DNA from: Streptosporangium canum
GTDB lineage: Bacteria; Actinomycetota; Actinomycetes; Streptosporangiales; Streptosporangiaceae
Direction: 5' to 3'
DNA: 64,000 nt
Assembly: GCF_900113865.1 (NCBI RefSeq)
Contig: NZ_FOQY01000009.1
Coordinates: 224,993-288,992, forward strand
The notes below the pieces were generated by a model. It saw nothing but the letters and a program-made list of their open reading frames with translations, made no database searches and was not told where the DNA came from. Positions within the stretch are counted from its first letter, which is position 1, and every line of letters starts with the position of its first letter. Made by a program: the position numbers and the translations under genes. Shown piece after piece: positions 17,128 to 24,455 of this stretch.

Positions 17128-18086
17128 CACATCTCCGCCAGCATCACGCCCGTGCTGATCCCGCCGCCCAGGCCGAGCAGCGCGACCCGGTCGCCCGGCT
17201 CCCACCCGCCCAGCGCGAGCTGGAGCGGCAGCGTGGTCGAGGCGCAGTTGCCGTGCTCGGGCAGGCTGACCACGAGTTTCTCCTCGGGGATGTCCAGCAC
17301 CCGCGCGAGGAAGCGCAGGTACGGCAGCGCCACCTGGTGCACCGCCACGACGGCGAAGTCGTCCCAGCTCAGGCCGGTGCGCTTGAGCGCGTTGAGGAAG
17401 ATGTCCGGGCCGATCCGCTCGAACGCCTCCTTCAGCCGCCGCCCGTCGCCCCGGAAGTAGGAGTACTCGGGATCGCGCGGATGCGCCGAGCCGCCTCCCG
17501 GCAGGGTGCCGATCGCCCACGCGGTGGAGTCGGCCGAGAAGTCGCGGTAGAAAATGCCACGTTCCAAATCCGCGGTGACCAGCACCGCGGCCCCGGTGTC
17601 CGACAGCGTGTATCCGGCGAAGGAGTCCACGAACTGCGCCCGGTCCCTGACCCGCCACCGGATCGCCCGCGAGGGGACCTCACCCGAGCAGACCAGCACC
17701 TCGCGGTGCGCGCCGGACAGGATCAGCGCCTCGGCGATCTGGATCCCGTTGAGCATGCTGTTGCAGGCGTTCTTGACGTCGAACACCGGGCAGGACAGGC
17801 CGAGCTTGGCCGCCACGATGTGCGCGGTCGCGGGCTCGACCAGGTCCTGCGAGGCGGAGGCGAAGATCAGCAGATCGGCGTCGGCGTGATCGAGTTTGCG
17901 TGCGGCCTCCGCCGCCAGGTCGGATGCCTGCTGATCGTCGCGGGCGACGTGCCGTGACCGGATTCCCGTCAGCCGCTCGACGACACCTCGGTAGGGCACG
18001 TATCCCTCGATCCGCCGCTCCACCTCCGCGCTGGTCAGCGTCCGTTCCGGCAGATACGTCGCGACGCCCGTGATACGGGCTCTCAT
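17127..18086 (-). CDS. 3-oxoacyl-ACP synthase III/OleA-like thiolase-fold condensing enzyme
   Basis: The 319-residue protein has a complete Cys-His-Asn triad: Cys108 in VFDVKNACNSMLNG, His250 in VVAVHQVALPYL and Asn280 in LPEHGNCASTTLPLQ. DLVEPATAH near residue 84 supplies a glutamate placed as in OleA. OleA joins two fatty acyl chains head to head; KAS III primes fatty acid or polyketide synthesis. The neighbouring OleC-like and OleD-like genes favour OleA-type condensation. It is the first gene of the coupled operon, 71 bp downstream of the TetR gene on the same strand. Confidence 0.85.
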   Translation of the reverse strand: MRARITGVATYLPERTLTSAEVERRIEGYVPYRGVVERLTGIRSRHVARDDQQASDLAAEAARKLDHADADLLIFASASQDLVEPATAHIVAAKLGLSCPVFDVKNACNSMLNGIQIAEALILSGAHREVLVCSGEVPSRAIRWRVRDRAQFVDSFAGYTLSDTGAAVLVTADLERGIFYRDFSADSTAWAIGTLPGGGSAHPRDPEYSYFRGDGRRLKEAFERIGPDIFLNALKRTGLSWDDFAVVAVHQVALPYLRFLARVLDIPEEKLVVSLPEHGNCASTTLPLQLALGGWEPGDRVALLGLGGGISTGVMLAEM

Positions 18087-18157
18087 CGCTCCCCCTATAT
18101 ATGGTCAATTCTCCCCATGTCCGCGCAATGTATCGAAAAGACCGGAAATTGTCCCGG

Positions 18158-18739
18158 TCATGACAGCGGGATGAGGCCGATGCGCATCAGGGTGTCGATG
18201 TAACGGCGTAGTTCGACGGGATCGTCCAGATCGGCCGTCAGGCTGGGAGTGGTGATGAGGGAGAGGATGAGCCGTACCCCCCACTCGATCACCACGTCGA
18301 TCCTGATCTCGGCGGCCCCCGCGCGGGCGAAGGCCCGCCGCAGCGCGGGCGCCGTCGCGTCGACGGCCAGGCGCATCAGCGGCCCGGCGTCGACCGTGAA
18401 CCGGGGGAGCACCACCTCCGGCTGCTCCAGGAGCATCTTGCGCAGCAGGGGATGGCGCCGGGCGTAGGTGACGCTGAACGCCACGATCTCGGCGAGCTGC
18501 TCCCTGACCGGGCCGGGCCGTTCGAGCAGGGGGCGCGCGATGTCGAGGAAGCGGCCGACCTCCCGGTGCAGGAGCGCGTCGAGGATGGCCTGCTGGTCCC
18601 CGACGTGCTTGTAGACCGTGGGGCGCGAGACCGCGGCCCGTTCGGCGATGAGCCGGTGGATCCGGGCGCTCAACCCGATCTCGAGGAAGCACTCCTCGGC
18701 GGCGTCGAGGATCCGTCCCCGGATGTCCTCTTCACTCAT
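18158..18739 (-). CDS. TetR family transcriptional regulator
   Basis: This 193-residue protein has a TetR-type helix-turn-helix at residues 5-50 (RGRILDAAEECFLEIGL, then AERAAVSRPTVYKHVGDQQ) and an all-helical ligand domain. It lies between the ole-like operon downstream and the divergent diiron oxygenase gene, and a 27-bp near-perfect palindrome (18871-18897) with an extra half-site occupies the divergent promoter region. It is the likely repressor of both arms, responding to a lipid or pathway product; that is inferred. Confidence 0.9.
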   Translation of the reverse strand: MSEEDIRGRILDAAEECFLEIGLSARIHRLIAERAAVSRPTVYKHVGDQQAILDALLHREVGRFLDIARPLLERPGPVREQLAEIVAFSVTYARRHPLLRKMLLEQPEVVLPRFTVDAGPLMRLAVDATAPALRRAFARAGAAEIRIDVVIEWGVRLILSLITTPSLTADLDDPVELRRYIDTLMRIGLIPLS

Positions 18740-18830
18740 CGGGTCCGGCTCCTGTCGCGGTCATGAGGGGTTGGGGGTGATCGTACCCGTGGGTCTGCCT
18801 GCGCGATCGGACACTCCTTACGGATGCCGG

Positions 18831-18897
18831 TGAAATGTAAACGGAAGGTGTTGACCGGCGACCGCCGGAGATTTACGTTTCAGATGGAAATGTAAAT
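18831..18897. promoter_or_regulatory. Divergent promoter with TetR-type operator
   Basis: At 18871-18897 the arms ATTTACGTTTC and GGAAATGTAAAT form a near-perfect palindrome around a short centre. A matching half-site TGAAATGTAAAC lies at 18831-18842. A -35-like TTGACC (18851-18856) precedes it, which would put a -10 within the palindrome. Position between the TetR gene and the diiron oxygenase gene suggests control of both. Confidence 0.65.
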
Positions 18898-18917
18898 AGG
18901 CGGTTGGGAGAATCCTC

Positions 18918-19844
18918 GTGACGATCGCGCCCCCGGACCGTGAGCGGACCGCCGAGCGGCTGCTGCGCACCTCGGCCAAGCACTCCTACGACCCGCTGAC
19001 CGAGATCGACTGGGAGGCCCCGCTCGTCGAGGGACGCCCCTTCTCCCCACCGCACCGCTCCTCCCTGTACGGCACGGCGCTGTGGGAGGAGCTCGGCGAG
19101 GAGCGGCGGATCGAGCTGACCAGGCACGAGACGGCCAGCGTCGCGAGCGTCGGCGTCTGGTTCGAGTGCCTGCTGATCCGGGTGCTCATGCGGCACATCT
19201 ACGACCAGGACCCCACGACCAAGCACGTCCAGTACGCGCTGACCGAGATCGGCGACGAGACCCGGCACTCCGTGATGTTCGCCCGGATGATCGACAAGTT
19301 CGGGTGCCCCGCCTACGGCCCCGACCGCGTCGCCCGCCTGCTCGGACGGTCGGTGGTGCTGGTGCTCCGGCAGATCTCCGGGTTCGCCGGGGCGCTCTTC
19401 GTGGAGGAGATCCTCGACGCGCTGCAGCGCGAGGCCATGGCGGACGAGACGTTGCAGCCGCTGTCCCGCCAGGTCGCCCGGATCCACGTGGTCGAGGAGG
19501 CCCGGCACATCCGCTACGCCAAGCAGGAGCTCGCCCGCCAGTGGACGGCGGCCGGGCCGTTCGCCCGCGCCTACCACCGGCTGGTCCTCGGCGGCGCCGT
19601 CTACCTCGCGACGACCCGCCTGGTCCACCCCGGCGTCTACGCCGCTGTCGGGCTCGACCCGCGGCGGGCCCGCAGGGTGGCCGCCCGCAACCCGCACTAC
19701 CGGCAGACCCTCGCGTGGGCGGCGGGCAAGGTGGTGGCCGAACTGGGCGGGCTGGGGATGATCAAGGGGCCGGGCAGGCGCCTGTGGCGCCGGGCAGGAC
19801 TCCTGCCACAGGCCGACCTGCGGGGGCGCGATCCCCTGGCATGA
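18918..19844 (+). CDS. AurF/CmlI-like diiron oxygenase
   Basis: The 308-residue protein has the iron-ligand pattern of AurF-type oxygenases: a glutamate in ELTRHETASVAS, the pair in ALTEIGDETRHSVMF, VEEILDALQRE, and HVVEEARHIRYAKQEL. AurF and CmlI oxidise arylamines to nitro groups, but many actinobacterial members act on other substrates, so only the chemistry class is claimed. The GTG start follows GGGAG at 8 bases. It is divergent from the TetR gene and shares its operator region, so it may belong to the same pathway as the ole-like operon. Confidence 0.82.
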   Translation: MTIAPPDRERTAERLLRTSAKHSYDPLTEIDWEAPLVEGRPFSPPHRSSLYGTALWEELGEERRIELTRHETASVASVGVWFECLLIRVLMRHIYDQDPTTKHVQYALTEIGDETRHSVMFARMIDKFGCPAYGPDRVARLLGRSVVLVLRQISGFAGALFVEEILDALQREAMADETLQPLSRQVARIHVVEEARHIRYAKQELARQWTAAGPFARAYHRLVLGGAVYLATTRLVHPGVYAAVGLDPRRARRVAARNPHYRQTLAWAAGKVVAELGGLGMIKGPGRRLWRRAGLLPQADLRGRDPLA

Positions 19845-20245
19845 ACTGGCGCGGCGCCGCCGGCGGCGCGCTGCTGACAGTCCCGCTGCTGAACGACTTC
19901 GCGGCGAACGTGGGCCGGCGCATCGCGTTCGGCCTGGGCGTGGTCCTGGGCCTGGGCATCCTCATCGTCCGGCGGCACGTGCCCGAGAGCCCGCGCCGGC
20001 TGTTCATCCACGGCCGGGACCGGGAGGCCGAGGAACTGGTCGACGGCATCGAGGAGGAGGTCGAGCGGGAGAAGGGCGTCCGGCTGGAGGAGCCCCCGCA
20101 GTCTGAGGGCTCCGGGAGGGTGCTCGCCCCGGGCGCCGGCCTCACCGCGCTCATGCCGTACGCCGGAGCCCGCCCGCGGTCGATCGCCGTCGCGATGGCG
20201 CGTTTCGTGAGATCCGCCACCAGAACAGGTAGCTTGATACGATAG
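19841..20245 (+). pseudogene. MFS sugar-porter fragment
   Basis: The frame opens with ATGA overlapping the diiron oxygenase stop and codes for 134 residues. The first about 85 residues (WRGAAGGALLTVPLLN, GRRIAFGLGVVLGLGILIV, RRHVPESPRRLFIHGRDREA, then EEEVEREKG) match the middle of major-facilitator sugar porters: one helix, the RRHVPESPRWL loop and the following linker. Everything before and after is missing and the tail after EEPPQSEG is unrelated. I read it as a remnant of a transporter deleted on both sides. Confidence 0.6.
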
Positions 20246-20256
20246 TCATTATCATT

Positions 20257-20270
20257 TGAGCACCTGTTCA
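20257..20270. promoter_or_regulatory. ArsR/SmtB-type operator
   Basis: TGAGCACCTGTTCA is an imperfect inverted repeat (TGAGCA/TGTTCA arms, 2-bp spacer) located just before the ribosome-binding site of the ArsR gene. A partial second copy, GAACAGGT, lies at 20223-20230. Such sites are typical for autorepressed ArsR/SmtB metal sensors. Confidence 0.55.
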
Positions 20271-20282
20271 GGAGTTTGTCCC

Positions 20283-20651
20283 ATGGATGTCCTCACCGGG
20301 CTGGACGCATGCACGACCATGGAGCCGGATGAGGGAAGGGTGGCGGCGGCGCGGGACCGGCTCGTCACCCCGGAGGAGGCGACCCAGCTCGCCGAGCTGT
20401 TCCGCCTGCTGGGAGACCCGACCAGGGCGCAGCTTCTGTATGCCCTGCTCGAAGCCGGTGAGCTGTGTGTCTGCGACCTCACCGAGACGGTGGAGGTCAG
20501 CGACACCGCCGTGTCGCACGCGCTCAGGCTGCTGCGGACGGCGGGCATCGTGGCCAGCCGCCGGGCCGGACGGATGATCTACTACCGTCTCGCCGACGTC
20601 CACGTGCGGATGCTTCTCGACCTCAGCCGCGAGCACCTCCGTCACGGCTGA
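20283..20651 (+). CDS. ArsR/SmtB family metal-responsive repressor
   Basis: This 122-residue protein has the ArsR winged helix (TQLAELFRLLGDPTRAQLLY, SDTAVSHALRLLRTAGIV) and the metal-box motif GELCVCDL, whose cysteine pair binds soft metals in CadC and ArsR. DVHVRMLL with a following REHLRH supplies acids and histidines where SmtB/NmtR members have a second metal site. The ATG at 20283 is chosen because CAGGAG ends 8 bases upstream; an in-frame TTG at 20256 would lie inside the operator. No transporter follows immediately. It probably senses a metal and represses itself plus an unlinked efflux gene. Confidence 0.85.
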   Translation: MDVLTGLDACTTMEPDEGRVAAARDRLVTPEEATQLAELFRLLGDPTRAQLLYALLEAGELCVCDLTETVEVSDTAVSHALRLLRTAGIVASRRAGRMIYYRLADVHVRMLLDLSREHLRHG

Positions 20652-20703
20652 CCTGTCATGGCCGGCCCGTCATTGCTGATCTGTCACGGCTGATCTGTCA
20701 CGG
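20647..20703. repeat. Short direct repeats after the ArsR gene
   Basis: GCTGATCTGTCACG occurs twice back to back (20675-20688, 20689-20702), with a related copy at 20647-20661 across the ArsR stop. No function is evident; the rest of the gap to 20831 shows nothing recognisable. Confidence 0.5.
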
Positions 20704-20831
20704 TCCGTCGCGGTCGGCCCAGCTCGCCGGGGCGCGCGGACCGGGCTCCGGGCCAGGAGCGGAGGCTCAGGCATCGGAGGCAGCGGCGCGGGCCTCGACC
20801 AGGGGCGGGAGCTCAGGCATTGGGCGGGGGC

Positions 20832-21818
20832 TCAGGCCTCGACCAGGGTCAGATCGGGCTCCGCCGACCGGAACGTGCGACGGTAGGCCATCGGTGAGAC
20901 GCCGATGGCCGCCTGCATGTGCTGCCGGAGGGAGGCGGCGGTGCCGAAACCGGCCCGCTCGGCGACGCCGTCCACCGGCAGGTCGCTGGCCTCCAACAGG
21001 CGGCGGGCCAGCTCCATCCGCTGCAGGGTGAGCCACTGGCCCGGACTGACCCCCATCTCGTCGCGGAAGCGCCGGGTGAAGGTGCGCCGGCTCATTCGGG
21101 CGTGGTCGGCCAGCTCGGTGAGGGGGAGCGGCAGGTGCAGGCGCTCCAGCGCCCAGGCCCTGGTCGCCGAGGTGGTGGCGGTGGATCGCTCGGGGATCGG
21201 ACGCTCGATGAACTGGGCCTGGCCGCCGTCGCGCCACGGCGGGACGACACACCGCCGGGCCACGCGGTTGGCGGCCTCGCTGCCGTGGTCCCGGCGGACG
21301 ATGTGCAGGCACAGGTCGACCCCGGCGGCCACGCCGGCCGAGGTCAGCACATCCCCGTCGTCCACGAACAGCACGTTGGGGTTGACGTTGACCTGGGGGA
21401 ACCGCTTCTGGAAGTGCTCGGCGCTGCTCCAGTGGGTGGTCGCCGGGCGGCCGTCGAGCAGCCCGGCCGCCGCGAGGACGTAGGCGGCGGTGCAGATCGA
21501 GACCAGGCGGGTGCCCGGCCGGATGCGGGCGATCGCCCGGGCCAGCGGCTCGGGGAGCCGTCCCTCCGTGGAGATCTGGCCGAGCGCGTGGGTGGCCGGG
21601 ATCACCACGGTGTCCGCGGTGGCCAGCGCCTCGGCTCCGTGCTCCACCACGATCGAGAAGTCGGCGTCGGTGCGGACGGGGCGGCCGTCGACGGTGCAGG
21701 TGATCACCTCGTAGAGCGGTTCGCGGTCCGGGCCCCTCGCCACTCCGAAGACCCGCGCCGGGATGCCCAGCTCGAAGGGGATGACACCGTCCAGGGCGAG
21801 TACGACGATCCTGTGCAT
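20832..21818 (-). CDS. GlxA-type transcriptional regulator (DJ-1/PfpI domain plus AraC HTH)
   Basis: The 328-residue protein has an N-terminal DJ-1/PfpI-like domain (HRIVVLALDGVIPFELGIP, then SICTAAYVLAAAGLLDGR, with Cys at the nucleophile-elbow position) and two AraC-type helix-turn-helices at the C-terminus (LTELADHARMSRRTFTRRF, VDGVAERAGFGTAASLRQH). Regulators of this type control nitrogen and amine metabolism, but the target here is unknown. The ATG at 21818 is preceded by GGAAGGA at 7 bases, so I prefer it to a GTG 18 bases upstream. Confidence 0.9.
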   Translation of the reverse strand: MHRIVVLALDGVIPFELGIPARVFGVARGPDREPLYEVITCTVDGRPVRTDADFSIVVEHGAEALATADTVVIPATHALGQISTEGRLPEPLARAIARIRPGTRLVSICTAAYVLAAAGLLDGRPATTHWSSAEHFQKRFPQVNVNPNVLFVDDGDVLTSAGVAAGVDLCLHIVRRDHGSEAANRVARRCVVPPWRDGGQAQFIERPIPERSTATTSATRAWALERLHLPLPLTELADHARMSRRTFTRRFRDEMGVSPGQWLTLQRMELARRLLEASDLPVDGVAERAGFGTAASLRQHMQAAIGVSPMAYRRTFRSAEPDLTLVEA

Positions 21819-21889
21819 GGCTGGATCCTTCCACACAATGGATTCAGGCCACTTTCACCAGGGGTTAATGTCGGGATTGATTCTTTACG

Positions 21890-22960
21890 ATGTCCGACAT
21901 GGCTTTCCTGGGGTGCCGGGGTATTCATCGCCATGTGATCAAATATCTGGCGGGAACGGTGGTTGTGGCCGTAGGCCTGCTGGGGCTCCCGGCCCCGGCG
22001 TCGGCCAAGGGACGTACCCTGCATCCCGGTGACTACGCGAAGATCGTGGAGCGGTTGCAACGACGGCTGCAGGAACTGAACTTCTCCCCAGGACTGGTGA
22101 ACGGCTACTACGGCGCGGAGACCCAGGTCGCGGTCTGGGCCTTTCAGAAGTCGCAGGGGCTGATGGCCAAGGACGAGGTCGGACCGGAGACCTGGCGGGC
22201 GCTCGCCCATCCGCACTGGGCGCCGCCGCTCGTACCGGCGGGAGGGCCGCGGCGGGTCGAGATCGACCTGCGCCGCCAGCTTCTCACCGTCTACCGCCAC
22301 AACCGCCCGATGCTCATCTCCCACGTCTCCACCGGCAGCGGGACGTATTTCTGCCAGTACGGCAACAGCTCCAGCACGCTCACCCCGGCGGGTGACTTCC
22401 ACATCGTCCAGCGTGAGCGGCACCGGGCGGAGGATCCGCTGGCGACGATGTACGAGACGCTCTCCTTCGTGAGGGACCCCGCCGGCTTCACCAGCGCCGT
22501 CAGGAGTGGTCTCACCAGTGGCTTCACGGGCGGGCTCAAGCACGGCCCCGGCGGCGGGGTGGTGGGGGCGGGAGCCCGGCGGGGCGGGGATCGGGCGCTC
22601 CCGGACCGTCCGGCCGTGAACCCGGTCCGTGCGCCCGGGGCGGAGCGTCCTGACCGGCCGGTGCTCTCGATGAAGTCGGCCCGCCCGGTCCGGTTCGCCC
22701 GGCAGGACCACCCGGACCGCCCGCTCCAGCCGGATCATCCTCTCCACCCGCTCTACCGGAGCGCCCCGTTCGATCAGGTCCGGCCGGTCTCCCCGACCTC
22801 GCCGGTCCTCCCGACGCCGCTCCCTCCGGCGCCGTCCGTGTCCCCGACGCCGCCGCCGCGCCCCGTCTCCGGGTGCGCCCGGATCCCGGAGCACATCGCC
22901 GAGCGGCTCTTCCACATGGTCGGCGTGGGCGACACGGTCCACGTCCGGCGTAAGGGCTAG
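21890..22960 (+). CDS. Secreted peptidoglycan-binding/L,D-transpeptidase-like protein with disrupted active site
   Basis: This 356-residue protein has a signal peptide (YLAGTVVVAVGLLGLPAPASA), a peptidoglycan-binding helix bundle (IVERLQRRLQELNFSPGLVN) and the start of a YkuD domain (VEIDLRRQLLTVYRHNRPML, STGSGTYF, TPAGDFHI). Then about 130 residues of Pro/Arg/Asp-rich sequence replace the segment carrying the conserved histidine-glycine. The domain resumes at VSGCARIPEHIAERLFHMVG, where family members have SHGCVRIP. The cysteine remains, but the histidine before the glycine is absent. It may be inactive or a wall-binding derivative. A GTG at 21935 directly before the signal peptide is the likely alternative start. 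Confidence 0.65.
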   Translation: MSDMAFLGCRGIHRHVIKYLAGTVVVAVGLLGLPAPASAKGRTLHPGDYAKIVERLQRRLQELNFSPGLVNGYYGAETQVAVWAFQKSQGLMAKDEVGPETWRALAHPHWAPPLVPAGGPRRVEIDLRRQLLTVYRHNRPMLISHVSTGSGTYFCQYGNSSSTLTPAGDFHIVQRERHRAEDPLATMYETLSFVRDPAGFTSAVRSGLTSGFTGGLKHGPGGGVVGAGARRGGDRALPDRPAVNPVRAPGAERPDRPVLSMKSARPVRFARQDHPDRPLQPDHPLHPLYRSAPFDQVRPVSPTSPVLPTPLPPAPSVSPTPPPRPVSGCARIPEHIAERLFHMVGVGDTVHVRRKG

Positions 22961-22995
22961 GACGGCGTGAACCAGAAGCCGGACCGGTGTGAAAG

Positions 22996-24399
22996 CTAAG
23001 TGGGGCCGGTGGCGGACAGCGGCAGCCTGAGGACCAGCCGGGCGCCGCGGCCGCTGGTGTTGTCGGCCGCGTACAGTCTGCCCCGGTGCGCCGCCGCGAT
23101 GTCCCTGGCGATGGGCAGCCCCAGCCCCGTCCCCCCGGCGTCACGGCCGCGGGCGGAGTCCAGGCGGGTGAACCTCTCGAAGACCCGATCGCGCTGGTCT
23201 GGGGGGATGCCGAGCCCGTCGTCGGTGACCTCCAGCACGGCCTCGCCTCCCTCGCTGCCGACGTAGACCTCGACCTCGTCGGCCGCGTGCCGGTCGGCGT
23301 TCGCGAGCAGGTTGGTCAGCAGCCGGCCGAGTTGGAGCCTGTTGCCCTGGACCACCACGTCAGGCTTGAGACGCATGAGGATCTCGTGCCGGGTCGGTCG
23401 CTGTTTCACCTCGGTGGTGACGAGGTCGGCGAGGTTGATCCGTTCGGGTGAGTCCTGCACCCCGGCGTCGAGGCGGGCGAGCATGAGCAGGTCGTCCACG
23501 ATGGCCTGGAGCCTCTCGGTGTCGGCCAGCGCGGACCGCATCGTCCGCGACGGATCGTCGCCCTCGGGGTCGGCGAGCGCGAGTTCGAGCTTGGTGCGCA
23601 GGCCGGTCAGCGGGGTGCGCAGTTCGTGGGAGGCGTCCGAGGCGAAGCGGCGCTGGTTCTCCAGGGCCTGCTCCAGCCGGTCGAGGGTCGCGTTGACGGT
23701 CTGGGTGAGCCCCGTCATCTCATCCTCCCCGTCGGGCACGGTCATCCGGCGGCTGAGATTGGAGGTGCCGGTGATCTCGGCCATCTCGGCGCGGATCCGC
23801 TGCACCGGGGCCAGGGTCCGGCCGACGATCCGCCAGGTGCCCCAGCCGAGCAGGGTGAGCAGCGCGAGGCAGAAGAAGGCCAGCGCGATCTCCAGGACGT
23901 GGCTGCCGAGCAGCGGGGGCTGCGGCTCCGCCGCGTAGACCATGACGTTGCCGTAGGGGGATCGGCTGTCCTGGAAACCCACGACGATGAAGCACGTCTG
24001 CCCGCCCTTGGTGGATGTCGTGCAGGATGTCCCGTCCACCCGGCTGTCGCCGTCGACGGGCCACAGATCGCTGATCGCGGGCTGTCCCTTCGCCTCCGGG
24101 CTGGCGGCGACGACGCGGCCTTCGGGGGTGACGACCTGGAGGTAACCGACCCGTTTCGTCGGGAGCGTGCTGGTCGGCGGCCCCTCGTTGACGATCTCGT
24201 ACGCCTGCCGGGCCGCCACGGCCGCGGTGAGCATGGTCTCGTTCAGCACCTTGGTACGCACACCCAGTGATGTAGCGAGCGCCCCGGCCCCCAGAACCAC
24301 CGCGAAGATCAGAAGTGCGGTGCACGTCGCCCGTCCCCGGATCGAGCGTGGGCGTCGCGATGAAGTCACATTCCCCCCTAGAAATCCCCTTTCATCCAC
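22996..24399 (-). CDS. Orphan sensor histidine kinase
   Basis: The 467-residue protein has a first membrane helix (ALLIFAVVLGAGALATSLGV), an extracytoplasmic sensor of about 130 residues with two cysteines (GTSCTTSTKGGQTCF), a second helix, HAMP (RTLAPVQRIRAEMAEI), the H-box FASDASHELRTPLTGL, the N-box LLTNLLANADRHA and ATP-lid motifs DDGLGIPPDQRDRV and GTGLGLPIARDIA. It autophosphorylates in response to an envelope signal. No response regulator is adjacent; the upstream neighbour is a LAL regulator 57 bp away. Start is uncertain: ATG 24399 or GTG 24369. Confidence 0.88.
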   Translation of the reverse strand: MDERGFLGGNVTSSRRPRSIRGRATCTALLIFAVVLGAGALATSLGVRTKVLNETMLTAAVAARQAYEIVNEGPPTSTLPTKRVGYLQVVTPEGRVVAASPEAKGQPAISDLWPVDGDSRVDGTSCTTSTKGGQTCFIVVGFQDSRSPYGNVMVYAAEPQPPLLGSHVLEIALAFFCLALLTLLGWGTWRIVGRTLAPVQRIRAEMAEITGTSNLSRRMTVPDGEDEMTGLTQTVNATLDRLEQALENQRRFASDASHELRTPLTGLRTKLELALADPEGDDPSRTMRSALADTERLQAIVDDLLMLARLDAGVQDSPERINLADLVTTEVKQRPTRHEILMRLKPDVVVQGNRLQLGRLLTNLLANADRHAADEVEVYVGSEGGEAVLEVTDDGLGIPPDQRDRVFERFTRLDSARGRDAGGTGLGLPIARDIAAAHRGRLYAADNTSGRGARLVLRLPLSATGPT

Positions 24400-24455
24400 T
24401 TATAAGCGGAGAGTATCTATAGGGAAGCAAAGGGCTTCTATGCTCTTATGTCCGT

